From Leisingera sp. ANG59 (lineage in GTDB: Bacteria > Pseudomonadota > Alphaproteobacteria > Rhodobacterales > Rhodobacteraceae), in contig NZ_WLCM01000010.1 in assembly GCF_013317235.1 (NCBI RefSeq), positions 84,062 through 148,061 of the forward strand: a DNA stretch of 64,000 bases, written 5' to 3'. The translations under genes were made by a program, and so were the position numbers. Positions within the stretch are counted from its first letter, which is position 1, and each line of letters begins with the position of its first letter. Under the pieces are notes generated by a model that saw only the letters and a list, made by a program, of their open reading frames with translations, was not told the origin of the DNA and made no database searches. Shown piece by piece: positions 10,775 through 18,255 of this stretch.

Positions 10775-11407
10775 ATGGGAAGCCCCTCTGACGCACCGGA
10801 GCAGCCGCAGATCTACCTGATCTCCCCGCCGAGTTTCGAGCTGGGCAAATTCCCCGCTCAGCTGGCGCGGGTGCTGGATGAGGTCGACGTCGCCTGCGTG
10901 CGCCTGGACCTGTTCAGCCGCGATCAGGACACGCTGAGCCGCGCGGGTGATGCGCTGCGCGAAGTGACCATGGCCAGAGACGTGGCGCTGGTGATCTCCG
11001 ACCATCAGATCCTGGCCGAACGGCTGGGCCTGGACGGCGTCCATCTGACCGATGCGTCGAAATCCATCCGCACCGCGCGCAAGGCGCTGGGGCCGGATGC
11101 CATTGTCGGCTGCTTCTGCGGTGCCTCGCAGCATGACGGCATGGTGGCCGGCGAGGCGGGCGCGGACTACGTGAGCTTTGGCCCGGTCGGCACCTCCGGC
11201 CTGGGCGACGGCGCGCAGGCGGAGGCCGATCTGTTCCAGTGGTGGTCGCAGATGATCGAGGTGCCGGTGGTGGCCGAAGGCGGGCTGACCGAGGATCTGG
11301 TGCGCGGCATTGCGCCCTTTACCGACTTCTTTGGCATCGGCGATGAAATCTGGCACGCAGAAGACCCGCTGGCGGCGCTCAAGGTGCTGATGCGGGCGAT
11401 GGGCTGA
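10775..11407 (+). CDS. ThiE-like thiamine phosphate synthase family protein
   Basis: A 210-residue TIM-barrel protein of the ThiE/TenI type. ThiE joins hydroxymethylpyrimidine diphosphate and thiazole phosphate to thiamine phosphate. The frame shows ISDH (LVISDHQILAE), the DGVHLTD strand, and GADYVSFGPVGTSG, the phosphate-binding strand. The canonical PTxTK element after this strand is not evident, so activity should not be assumed. The start at 10775 has GGAG seven bases upstream. No other thiamine genes and no TPP riboswitch are seen nearby. Confidence 0.75.
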   Translation: MGSPSDAPEQPQIYLISPPSFELGKFPAQLARVLDEVDVACVRLDLFSRDQDTLSRAGDALREVTMARDVALVISDHQILAERLGLDGVHLTDASKSIRTARKALGPDAIVGCFCGASQHDGMVAGEAGADYVSFGPVGTSGLGDGAQAEADLFQWWSQMIEVPVVAEGGLTEDLVRGIAPFTDFFGIGDEIWHAEDPLAALKVLMRAMG

Positions 11408-11419
11408 CCCGTCCCACGG

Positions 11420-12571
11420 TCACAGGAACACCCGCTCCACAAACCAGTAGCTGCCGATCATCGCGATGGTGACTGAGGCCGGGATTGCCACCCGGCCGCG
11501 GTATTTCGGGTGCCGCCCGAACCAAAGGCGCACGCCCAGGTAGGCCGCGGCAATCACCGCCAGCTGCCCCAGTTCCACCCCGACGTTGAAACCGATCAGT
11601 GCGGGCAGGAACTGGCTGGGCGGCAGCCCGAATTCCCCCAGCACAGTAGCAAAGCCCAGGCCGTGCAGCAGGCCGAAGCCGAAGATGACAAAACTCCGCC
11701 ATGCGTGCAGTTTCCGGGCGAAGATGTTTTCCACCGCAACAAAGACAATCGACAGCGCAATCAGCGGCTCGACGATGGCCGGGTTCACATCGACCATGCC
11801 CAGCGCGCCCAGCGCCAGGGTGATGGTATGGGCGACGGTGAACAGGCTCACCTGCAAGAGCAGCGGTTTCACCCGCGGACTGAGGAAGAACAGCCCCAGC
11901 ACAAACAGGATATGATCCAGCCCTTTGGGCAGGATGTGGGTGAAGCCGACAGGGATGTACTCCATGAAAGCCTCAACCGGCGTCTTGGCTGCACCTCCCC
12001 GCAGCGGAATTGGCGGCGAGGTCTCCCCGCCTTGCAGGTAGCCGGTATAAGGCTCCACCACCCCGTTCTGCCGCAGAACCACCCCGCCGGAGCCCGCGGG
12101 CCAGGTTATGCGCAGACTGCCAGTTCCGGCGGGAACATCTCCGGTCAGTTCCAGGAACGAGGCCCGCGGCAGGCTTGCATCACCTACTTCGGGGATTGTG
12201 ATCCTTGTGACATCCAGCACAACCGGGCCGCCGGCCTGGACTCTGAACGTCTCCAGCCACTCCTCCGCAAAGAGCGTCACCATCGGCTCCAGCTCCTGCG
12301 CTTCCAAGGCGCGCAGCTCGTCATAGTCCGCCGCCTGCGGGGTCTGGTTGGTATCCGACAGCCCGTCCAGATTGATGCCCGCAACAAAGGCTTCGATGTT
12401 CAGCCGCAGTTTCAGGCTGAGCTGCCGGTCAGTGACGGTGAAATCAGCGATGGCCGGGGTGACCTCATGCGCGCGGACACTTGCACCCCCTATTGCCACC
12501 AGACAGAACAGCAGCGCAAATAGTGTCCGCAGCCAAGTCACACCACGCCTGACAGCCAAGGACCCGTTCAT
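11420..12571 (-). CDS. HupE/UreJ family membrane protein
   Basis: A 383-residue protein with a signal or anchor segment (LRTLFALLFCLVAIGGASVRA), a periplasmic beta-rich domain of about 160 residues, and a C-terminal membrane block of about six to seven helices beginning at GFTHILPKGLDHILFVLG. The paired motifs H-ILPKGLDHILF and VAHTITL are typical of HupE/UreJ_2 proteins, proposed metal (nickel or cobalt) permeases. The ATG at 12571 overlaps the start codon of the divergent DUF4198 gene; it has no good ribosome site. A GTG ten codons downstream is an alternative. Metal transport is inference. Confidence 0.8.
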   Translation of the reverse strand: MNGSLAVRRGVTWLRTLFALLFCLVAIGGASVRAHEVTPAIADFTVTDRQLSLKLRLNIEAFVAGINLDGLSDTNQTPQAADYDELRALEAQELEPMVTLFAEEWLETFRVQAGGPVVLDVTRITIPEVGDASLPRASFLELTGDVPAGTGSLRITWPAGSGGVVLRQNGVVEPYTGYLQGGETSPPIPLRGGAAKTPVEAFMEYIPVGFTHILPKGLDHILFVLGLFFLSPRVKPLLLQVSLFTVAHTITLALGALGMVDVNPAIVEPLIALSIVFVAVENIFARKLHAWRSFVIFGFGLLHGLGFATVLGEFGLPPSQFLPALIGFNVGVELGQLAVIAAAYLGVRLWFGRHPKYRGRVAIPASVTIAMIGSYWFVERVFL

Positions 12572-13379
12572 GCACTACCGCCTGTTCTGCTCAATTCTCT
12601 GTGCCGGGCTGACCCTGGGGGCCGCACCGCTTTTATCCCACGAGTTTTGGATCGAGCCGAAGAAATATCAAGTGGAATCCGGGGAAGCCGTGGTGGCAAG
12701 GCTGCGCAACGGGCAGGAATTCAAAGGTGCCGAGCAGCCCTACCTGGATCACCGGATCGCCCGGTTCGAGGTGATGCAAGGGGAAGCGGCCTCTCCCTAT
12801 CTTGGCCGGATGGGGGATATGCCTGCCTTTGCCGGGGACACGATGCAGGACGGGCTGGCAGTGCTGATCCATCAGACCCAGCCGCAGACCCTGACCTATG
12901 ACAACTGGGAGGAGTTTCACGCTTTTGTCGATCACAAAGGGTTTGCCGGGGTTCCTGAAGCGCATCAGGCACGCGGCCTGCCGGATGCAGGCTTTGCCGA
13001 GCAATACACACGTTACGCCAAGGCGCTGGTGGCGATTGGCGATGGCAGCGGCGCGGATCTCTCCACTGGGCTGGAGACAGAGATTATCGCTTTGGCCAAT
13101 CCCTATACCGATGACCTGACAGCGGGGCTTCCGATCCGTGTGCTCTATCAAGGCATTCCCCGGCCAGAGGCGCAGGTTGAAGTCTTTGCCAAAGCCCCGG
13201 ATGGCACAGTAACCATCAGCACCCAGCTGACGGATGCCAAGGGTGTGACTGTTGTCAGCGTGGCCCCGGGGAACAGCTACCTGCTGGACGCCGTGGTCCT
13301 GCGCCCTGCCCCGGACAGCAATGATTACGTTTGGGAAAGCCTTTGGGCTGCCCTGACATTCGCCGTGCCGCCCAGGTGA
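12570..13379 (+). CDS. secreted DUF4198 domain protein
   Basis: A 269-residue periplasmic protein. The signal peptide ends near LGAAPLLSHEF, and the mature protein starts with HEFWIEPKKYQVESGE, the DUF4198 hallmark. The middle has a predicted beta-sandwich (VEVFAKAPDGTVTISTQ) and the end VWESLWAALTF. DUF4198 proteins are often annotated as periplasmic parts of cobalt/nickel uptake. It is head to head with a HupE/UreJ-like permease, which supports a joint role in metal handling, but the metal is unknown. AAGGA lies eight bases before the ATG. Confidence 0.78.
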   Translation: MHYRLFCSILCAGLTLGAAPLLSHEFWIEPKKYQVESGEAVVARLRNGQEFKGAEQPYLDHRIARFEVMQGEAASPYLGRMGDMPAFAGDTMQDGLAVLIHQTQPQTLTYDNWEEFHAFVDHKGFAGVPEAHQARGLPDAGFAEQYTRYAKALVAIGDGSGADLSTGLETEIIALANPYTDDLTAGLPIRVLYQGIPRPEAQVEVFAKAPDGTVTISTQLTDAKGVTVVSVAPGNSYLLDAVVLRPAPDSNDYVWESLWAALTFAVPPR

Positions 13380-13420
13380 AGCCGCTTGCAGAGGCCTGAC
13401 AAAGGCGGCAATAGGTCAAT

Positions 13421-14329
13421 ATGACACAAGCCCCTCATCCCCAGACACCCGCCATCCTGTGCATCGGGTCGGTCCTTTGGGACATCATCGGCCGCTGCAC
13501 CAGTGAAATGCAGCGCGGCTCCGACATGCCCGGGCGCATCACCCGCCTGCCCGGCGGCGTTGCGATGAACATCGCGATGACCCTGTCGCGCTTTGGCATG
13601 ACACCGGCGCTGCTGACCGCGGTTGGCCGCGATCCCGAAGGCGACGAGCTGATCCATGCGTGCGGCCACTTCGGCCTGATCACCGATCACATCTACCGCT
13701 CCGAGGATCTGCCCACCGACCGCTACATGGCAGTAGAAGGCGCCAACGGGCTGATTGCCGCCATTGCCGACGCCCATTCGCTGGAGGCCGCGGGGGACAA
13801 GATCCTGCGGCCGCTGTCCGACGGCTCCTTGGGCACCCAGGCCACGCCTTACGCAGGCCAAGTGGCGCTGGACGGCAACCTGACCCTGTCGCTGCTGGAC
13901 GACATCGTTGCCAGCCCCGCCTTTGCCAAGGCCGACCTGCGCGTCGCGCCTGCCTCGCCGGGCAAGGCGGAACGGCTGCGCCCGTTTCTGACCCGCACCC
14001 GCGGCACGCTTTATGTGAACCTGGAAGAGGCCGGCATCCTGTGCCAGGCGGAGTTCACCGACAGCGAAACCGCCGCCACGGCGATGCTGGACCGCGGCGC
14101 GGCCCGGGTGCTGGTGACCGATGGCGGCGCCTCTGCCACCGTGGCGGATGCCGAGGGCGCCATCACCCTGCGCCCGCCCCGCGTTACCGTCGCCCGGGTG
14201 ACCGGCGCAGGCGATACCTTCATGGCCGCCCATATCGTTGCCGAGGCACGGGGCGAAGACCGCAAAACCGCTTTGGCCTCAGCCCTCAAAGCTGCGGCAA
14301 CCTACGTTTCAGGAGAACCCCCGCTTTGA
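13421..14329 (+). CDS. psuK: PfkB family kinase, probable pseudouridine kinase
   Basis: A 302-residue ribokinase-like enzyme. The N-terminal substrate half begins ILCIGSVLWDIIGR with the GGVAMNIA motif, and the C-terminal half has the anion-hole and catalytic motif VTGAGDTFMAAH. Alone, the family does not give the substrate; overlap by four bases with psuG makes pseudouridine the likely one. It would phosphorylate pseudouridine to the 5'-phosphate, which PsuG then splits. No nucleoside transporter is adjacent. Confidence 0.88.
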   Translation: MTQAPHPQTPAILCIGSVLWDIIGRCTSEMQRGSDMPGRITRLPGGVAMNIAMTLSRFGMTPALLTAVGRDPEGDELIHACGHFGLITDHIYRSEDLPTDRYMAVEGANGLIAAIADAHSLEAAGDKILRPLSDGSLGTQATPYAGQVALDGNLTLSLLDDIVASPAFAKADLRVAPASPGKAERLRPFLTRTRGTLYVNLEEAGILCQAEFTDSETAATAMLDRGAARVLVTDGGASATVADAEGAITLRPPRVTVARVTGAGDTFMAAHIVAEARGEDRKTALASALKAAATYVSGEPPL

Positions 14330-15240
14330 TCGACATTCAGTATTCGTCCGAAGTTCAGGCCGCCAAAGCCGCAGGACAGGCCATCGTTGCGCTGGAAAGC
14401 ACCATCATCACCCACGGCATGCCCTACCCGCAGAATGTCGAAGTCGCTGCACAGGTTGAGCAGGACATCCGCGACGGCGGCGCCGTGCCGGCCACAATGG
14501 CGGTGATCGGCGGCGTGCTGCATGTGGGGCTGGAGCCCGACCAGCTGCAAGCGCTGGGACAGGCCAAGGGGGTCGCCAAGATCTCCCGCGCCGACATGCC
14601 CGCCTGCATCGCAACCGGCGGCACCGGCGCAACCACCGTTGCAGCCACCATGATTGCGGCGCGGCTGGCAGGGATTTCCGTCTTTGCCACCGGCGGCATC
14701 GGCGGTGTCCACAAGGGCGCGGAGACCACTTTCGACATCTCCGCCGACCTGATGGAGCTGGCGCAGACCCCGGTCACCGTGGTTGCCGCGGGCGCCAAGG
14801 CGATCCTCGACCTGCCCAAGACACTGGAAGTGCTGGAAACCCAGGGCGTGCCGGTGATTGCCTACGGGCAGGACAGCTTCCCCGCGTTCTGGTCGGCCCA
14901 GTCGGAGCTGAAGGCACCGCTGCGCATGGACGAACCGGTCCAGATCGCCCGCGCCCATGCCACCCGCCAGGCGATGGGGCTGCCCGGCGGCCAGCTGGTT
15001 GCCAACCCGATCCCGGCAGACGCCCAGATCGCGGCCGAGGAACTGGCCCCGGTGATCGCTCAGGCCCAGTCCGAGGCCGATGCCAAGGGCATCGCCGGCA
15101 AGGATGTGACACCCTTCCTGCTGAGCCGTATTTTTGAGCTGACCGAAGGCCGCTCGCTCACCGCAAACATCGCGCTGGTGCGCAACAATGCCCGGCTCGC
15201 GACAAAGATCGCACAGGAACTCAACAATCTCGCACAATGA
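14326..15240 (+). CDS. psuG: pseudouridine-5'-phosphate glycosidase
   Basis: A 304-residue cytoplasmic enzyme that splits the C-glycosidic bond of pseudouridine 5'-phosphate into uracil and ribose 5-phosphate. Motifs include VALESTIITHGMPYP, GGTGATTVAATM, FATGGIGGVHKGAE and VVAAGAKAILDLPKTLE, all characteristic. The start is TTG at 14326, inside the stop of psuK (TTGA), with AGGAG upstream; no ATG fits, so translation is probably coupled to psuK. A symmetrical hairpin follows. Confidence 0.95.
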   Translation: MIDIQYSSEVQAAKAAGQAIVALESTIITHGMPYPQNVEVAAQVEQDIRDGGAVPATMAVIGGVLHVGLEPDQLQALGQAKGVAKISRADMPACIATGGTGATTVAATMIAARLAGISVFATGGIGGVHKGAETTFDISADLMELAQTPVTVVAAGAKAILDLPKTLEVLETQGVPVIAYGQDSFPAFWSAQSELKAPLRMDEPVQIARAHATRQAMGLPGGQLVANPIPADAQIAAEELAPVIAQAQSEADAKGIAGKDVTPFLLSRIFELTEGRSLTANIALVRNNARLATKIAQELNNLAQ

Positions 15241-15246
15241 GTTGAT

Positions 15247-15279
15247 TTTTGGGGCGGAAACCATTGCTCCGCCCCAAAA
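15247..15279. terminator. symmetrical hairpin after psuG
   Basis: A perfect 12-bp stem, TTTTGGGGCGGA and TCCGCCCCAAAA, around a nine-base loop. It sits seven bases after the psuG stop and probably ends the psuKG transcript. The AT ends pair with each other, so a classical free T tail is missing. Confidence 0.65.
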
Positions 15280-15320
15280 CAGTGCCTAGGTTCCACGCGG
15301 TATTTCCGGAAAACTGAACC

Positions 15321-16037
15321 ATGACCACGCCATTCGACGAAGAACCCCACCGCCGCCGCGGCCTGTTTGCCAGCCTGCGCGCCTCTTTCCTTACCGGCAT
15401 CGTAGTGATTGCCCCGGTGGGTCTGACCATCTGGCTGTTGTGGTCGGTGATGGGCTGGATCGACAGCGTGGTGCTGCCGCTGGTGCCGCATACCTTCCGG
15501 CCTGAACAGTATATCGGCATCAACCTGCGCGGTGTCGGGCTGATTATCTTCCTGCTGTTCACCATCGTCGTGGGCTGGATCGCCAAGGGCCTGATTGGCC
15601 GCTCTCTGATCAGTTTCGCCGAAAGCCTGGTGGACCGCATGCCGGTAGTGCGCACGGTCTATTCCGGTATCAAGCAGATCTCAGAGACCGTCTTTGCCCA
15701 GTCCGAGCGCAGCTTTGAAAAGGCCTGTCTGGTGCAATACCCGCGCAAGGGCATCTGGGCGATCGGCTTCATCTCCACTTATGCCAAGGGTGAGATCGCC
15801 AAGCGGGCCGAAACCAGCGGCGGGCTGGTCAGCGTCTTCCTTCCGACCACGCCGAACCCCACATCCGGCTTCCTGCTGTTTGTGCCGGAGGAAGACGTGA
15901 TCGAGCTGGAGATGTCGGTGGAAGACTCGGCCAAGCTGGTGATCTCAGCGGGGCTCGTCTACCCCAATCCCAAGGACCCCACCAAGCCGGTGCAGAACGG
16001 CAAGAAGCCTAAGGTTCTGGAAAAGGAAGACGCCTAA
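15321..16037 (+). CDS. DUF502 membrane protein
   Basis: A 238-residue inner-membrane protein of the DUF502 family. Two membrane helices lie near residues 23-45 and 70-92, followed by a cytoplasmic or periplasmic domain with RMPVVRTVYSGIKQISETVF and FLPTTPNPTSGFLLFVP, the family hallmarks. The function is unknown. A basic Lys/Pro tail closes the protein. Its stop codon overlaps the stop codon of the convergent patatin gene. Confidence 0.88.
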   Translation: MTTPFDEEPHRRRGLFASLRASFLTGIVVIAPVGLTIWLLWSVMGWIDSVVLPLVPHTFRPEQYIGINLRGVGLIIFLLFTIVVGWIAKGLIGRSLISFAESLVDRMPVVRTVYSGIKQISETVFAQSERSFEKACLVQYPRKGIWAIGFISTYAKGEIAKRAETSGGLVSVFLPTTPNPTSGFLLFVPEEDVIELEMSVEDSAKLVISAGLVYPNPKDPTKPVQNGKKPKVLEKEDA

Positions 16038-17062
16038 CCGAACATCGCCGGCAGATCGGCGGAGGAGCGCGCGCCCAGATTTTTTCGGTCCCGTTCCAGA
16101 AACCCTTCGGCAGCGTCCCGTCCTGCCTGTTTCAGCCGCGCCAGGATCTGCGGCACCGGATACAGCTTTGTTGTGACCGAGAGCTGCGTCATCAGATCGT
16201 CATCCGCGATCATGTGAACCCGCACCTGTTTCATCCGGCCCTGCTGAATGGTGCCATCGGCCAGCAGCCGCTGCACAAAATTGATCGCTCTGAGCTCCCT
16301 GAGCAGCGATGAATTGAAGCTGATCTCATTCACCCGGTTGCGGATCTGCTGCGGCGTCTTGGGGATCTCGTCGCGCTCCAACGGGTTGATGTTGACGATC
16401 ACCACATCGCCCGGCAGCGCGTCACGGAACAGCGGGAACAGCGCCGGGTTGCCCGTGTATCCGCCGTCCCAATAAGCCTCCATCCGGCCGGTTTCCGGAT
16501 CTTCGATCTCCACCGCCTGAAACAGGTCCGGCAGGCAAGCAGAGGCAAGGATCGCGTCGGTGCTGATTTCCTCACCCTCAAAGATGCGGATCTTGCCGCT
16601 GCGCACACAGGTTGCGCAGATGAACAGCTCCGGGCCTTCGCCCGCACAGACCTCGGCAAAATTGAACTGCTCTACCACCTCGCGCAGCGGGTTCCTGTAA
16701 AACGGGCCGTAGTGATAGGGGGAGATCACCTGGCTGAGGCTCTCCAGCGGCGAAAAAGGCATCGCCGCCTCCAGTGCGCCCGCCCAGGCAACCGCATCAA
16801 ACCGCGTAAGCCAATGATTGAACCGCATGTCGCCCACGGCGCCCATCCGCGCCCAAAGCCCGTCCAGCGCAGCCCTGGCGCCTGCACGCCCGCCTTGCAC
16901 TAAACCGGCCTTCAAGGCAGCCCCGTTCAGCGCCCCGGCAGAGGTTCCGGTAATACCCGCAACCTCGATCCCCTCGTCCTCCAGAAGCCTATCCAGCACG
17001 CCCCAGGTGAACGCTCCATGCGCGCCACCGCCCTGCAGGGCCAGATTAATCCGTGTCGCCAA
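16034..17062 (-). CDS. patatin-like phospholipase
   Basis: A 342-residue patatin hydrolase with a Ser-Asp dyad. The oxyanion motif is LALQGGGAHGAFTWG, the nucleophile Ser is in GTSAGA, and the Asp is in DGGYTGNPALFP. It probably cleaves acyl esters of membrane lipids; there is no signal peptide. The frame is open to 17224, overlapping bdhA, but similarity to the family begins at ATRINLAL, so a TTG at 17062 with AGGTGG upstream is preferred. An ATG at 17125 is the alternative. The region just upstream contains CCCCCGGAGTATTTTCACGA, which resembles a sequence I recall as common in Rhodobacteraceae intergenic regions. Confidence 0.85.
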   Translation of the reverse strand: MATRINLALQGGGAHGAFTWGVLDRLLEDEGIEVAGITGTSAGALNGAALKAGLVQGGRAGARAALDGLWARMGAVGDMRFNHWLTRFDAVAWAGALEAAMPFSPLESLSQVISPYHYGPFYRNPLREVVEQFNFAEVCAGEGPELFICATCVRSGKIRIFEGEEISTDAILASACLPDLFQAVEIEDPETGRMEAYWDGGYTGNPALFPLFRDALPGDVVIVNINPLERDEIPKTPQQIRNRVNEISFNSSLLRELRAINFVQRLLADGTIQQGRMKQVRVHMIADDDLMTQLSVTTKLYPVPQILARLKQAGRDAAEGFLERDRKNLGARSSADLPAMFG

Positions 17063-17162
17063 ATGCCACCTGCCAGTTTCACCTTCGTGAAAATACTCCG
17101 GGGGTGAATTGCCCCGTCCGGGCATGAGGGCGCCAGCCCCCTCCCGCCTTCGCTGCACTCGC

Positions 17163-17936
17163 TTAAAGCGCGGTCCAGCCGCCATCGACGCTGATGGCGG
17201 TGCCGGTGATCTGCGCTGCCGCATCCGAGCACAGGAACACTGCGGTGCCGCCCAGCTGCTGCACCGTGGCGAACTCGCGGCTCGGCTGGCGCTCCAGCAT
17301 GACCTTCTTGATCACCTCTTCCCGGCCCATGCTGTATTTCTCCATGGTGTCGGGGATCTGCGCCTCCACCAGCGGCGTCAGCACATAGCCGGGGCAGATC
17401 GCATTGCAGGTGATCGGCTCCTCAGCGGTTTCCAGCGCTACCGTCTTGGTCATGCCCACCACCCCGTGCTTGGCGGCCACATAGGCGGCCTTGTACGGCG
17501 AGGCGGTCAGCCCGTGCGCTGACGCAATGTTTACGATGCGGCCCCAGCCGGCAGCACGCATCTTGGGAAGCGCTGCCGCCATTGTGTGGAAATTCGAGTT
17601 CATGTTGATGGCGATGATCGCATCCCACTTTTCTTGAGGAAACTCGTCGATCGGCGACACGTGCTGAATGCCTGCGTTGTTCACCAGGATATCGCAGTCC
17701 CCGGCCTTTTCGATCAGCGCCCTGCAGTCGGCCCCCTTGGACATATCGGCCTGGATATACTGGGCCTTGACGCTGAACTCACGGGCGAGCTCTGCTGCCA
17801 GGGCGTGATCCTCCTCGCGGTCGGTGAAGGAGTTCAGCACCACATTGGCCCCTGCTCGCGCCAGTTCGCGTGCAACCCCCAGGCCAATGCCCGAATTCGA
17901 TCCGGTGATTACCGCGGTCTTGCCTTGCAATGTCAT
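17163..17936 (-). CDS. bdhA: 3-hydroxybutyrate dehydrogenase
   Basis: A 257-residue short-chain dehydrogenase. TGSNSGIGLGVAR is the NAD-binding glycine motif, NNAGIQHV follows, and the catalytic Ser-Tyr-Lys set is in IASAHGLTASPYKAAYVAAKHG. The C-terminal half has CPGYVLTPLVE and ISVDGGWTAL, the pattern of D-3-hydroxybutyrate dehydrogenase. It interconverts 3-hydroxybutyrate and acetoacetate in polyhydroxybutyrate turnover. About 210 bases upstream lies a strong minus-strand promoter followed by an intrinsic terminator, so bdhA may be under attenuation. Confidence 0.92.
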   Translation of the reverse strand: MTLQGKTAVITGSNSGIGLGVARELARAGANVVLNSFTDREEDHALAAELAREFSVKAQYIQADMSKGADCRALIEKAGDCDILVNNAGIQHVSPIDEFPQEKWDAIIAINMNSNFHTMAAALPKMRAAGWGRIVNIASAHGLTASPYKAAYVAAKHGVVGMTKTVALETAEEPITCNAICPGYVLTPLVEAQIPDTMEKYSMGREEVIKKVMLERQPSREFATVQQLGGTAVFLCSDAAAQITGTAISVDGGWTAL

Positions 17937-18072
17937 CGCTTCCTACCCCATGGCTGAATGAAACTGCCGCCACTGTGCCATGCTGCAGATGCAAAAGAAA
18001 CGCGTAAGACTACGGATGCCGCAGCGCCCATCCCTGCCATTTTCACCGTTTGCAACGGAGAGAAGCAGGCAG

Positions 18073-18146
18073 AAAAAAACGCCCGCACAAGGCGGGCGTT
18101 AGTTATTGAGGCAGGTTTCATACAGGCAAGAAACCTATCGAGCAGT
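18073..18146 (-). ncRNA. candidate small RNA or attenuated bdhA leader
   Basis: In the 319-base gap between bdhA and the peptide-binding protein, the minus strand has a promoter (18153-18181), then about 70 bases containing a 7-bp hairpin (AGGTTTC and GAAACCT around a 10-base loop), then a 9-bp GC-rich hairpin AACGCCCGC / GCGGGCGTT ending in seven T residues at 18079-18073. This is the complete layout of a short transcript. It points at bdhA, 136 bases further on, so it could be a free small RNA, a leader with a regulated terminator, or both. The transcript start is estimated. No known RNA family is recognised. Confidence 0.6.
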
Positions 18147-18152
18147 GACCCC

Positions 18153-18181
18153 TTTATAAGCAATTTCCGGCTTTCGTCCAA
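18153..18181 (-). promoter_or_regulatory. sigma70-type promoter of the 18.1-kb RNA
   Basis: On the minus strand TTGGAC, a 17-base spacer, then TATAAA. This is among the best matches to the housekeeping promoter in the window. Transcription would start near 18146. Confidence 0.65.
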
Positions 18182-18255
18182 GCTAAAAGTTTGAAAAGAC
18201 GAAAAAGCGCACGTAGCGTGCGGAGGCAAGAAAATAAGGGCAGAGCGGGATTGTT

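Noticed and set aside
18202..18222. CGCACG/CGTGCG hairpin as a second minus-strand terminator
   Set aside because: The stem is only six pairs and no minus-strand gene ends nearby; it may be part of the leader of the binding-protein gene.
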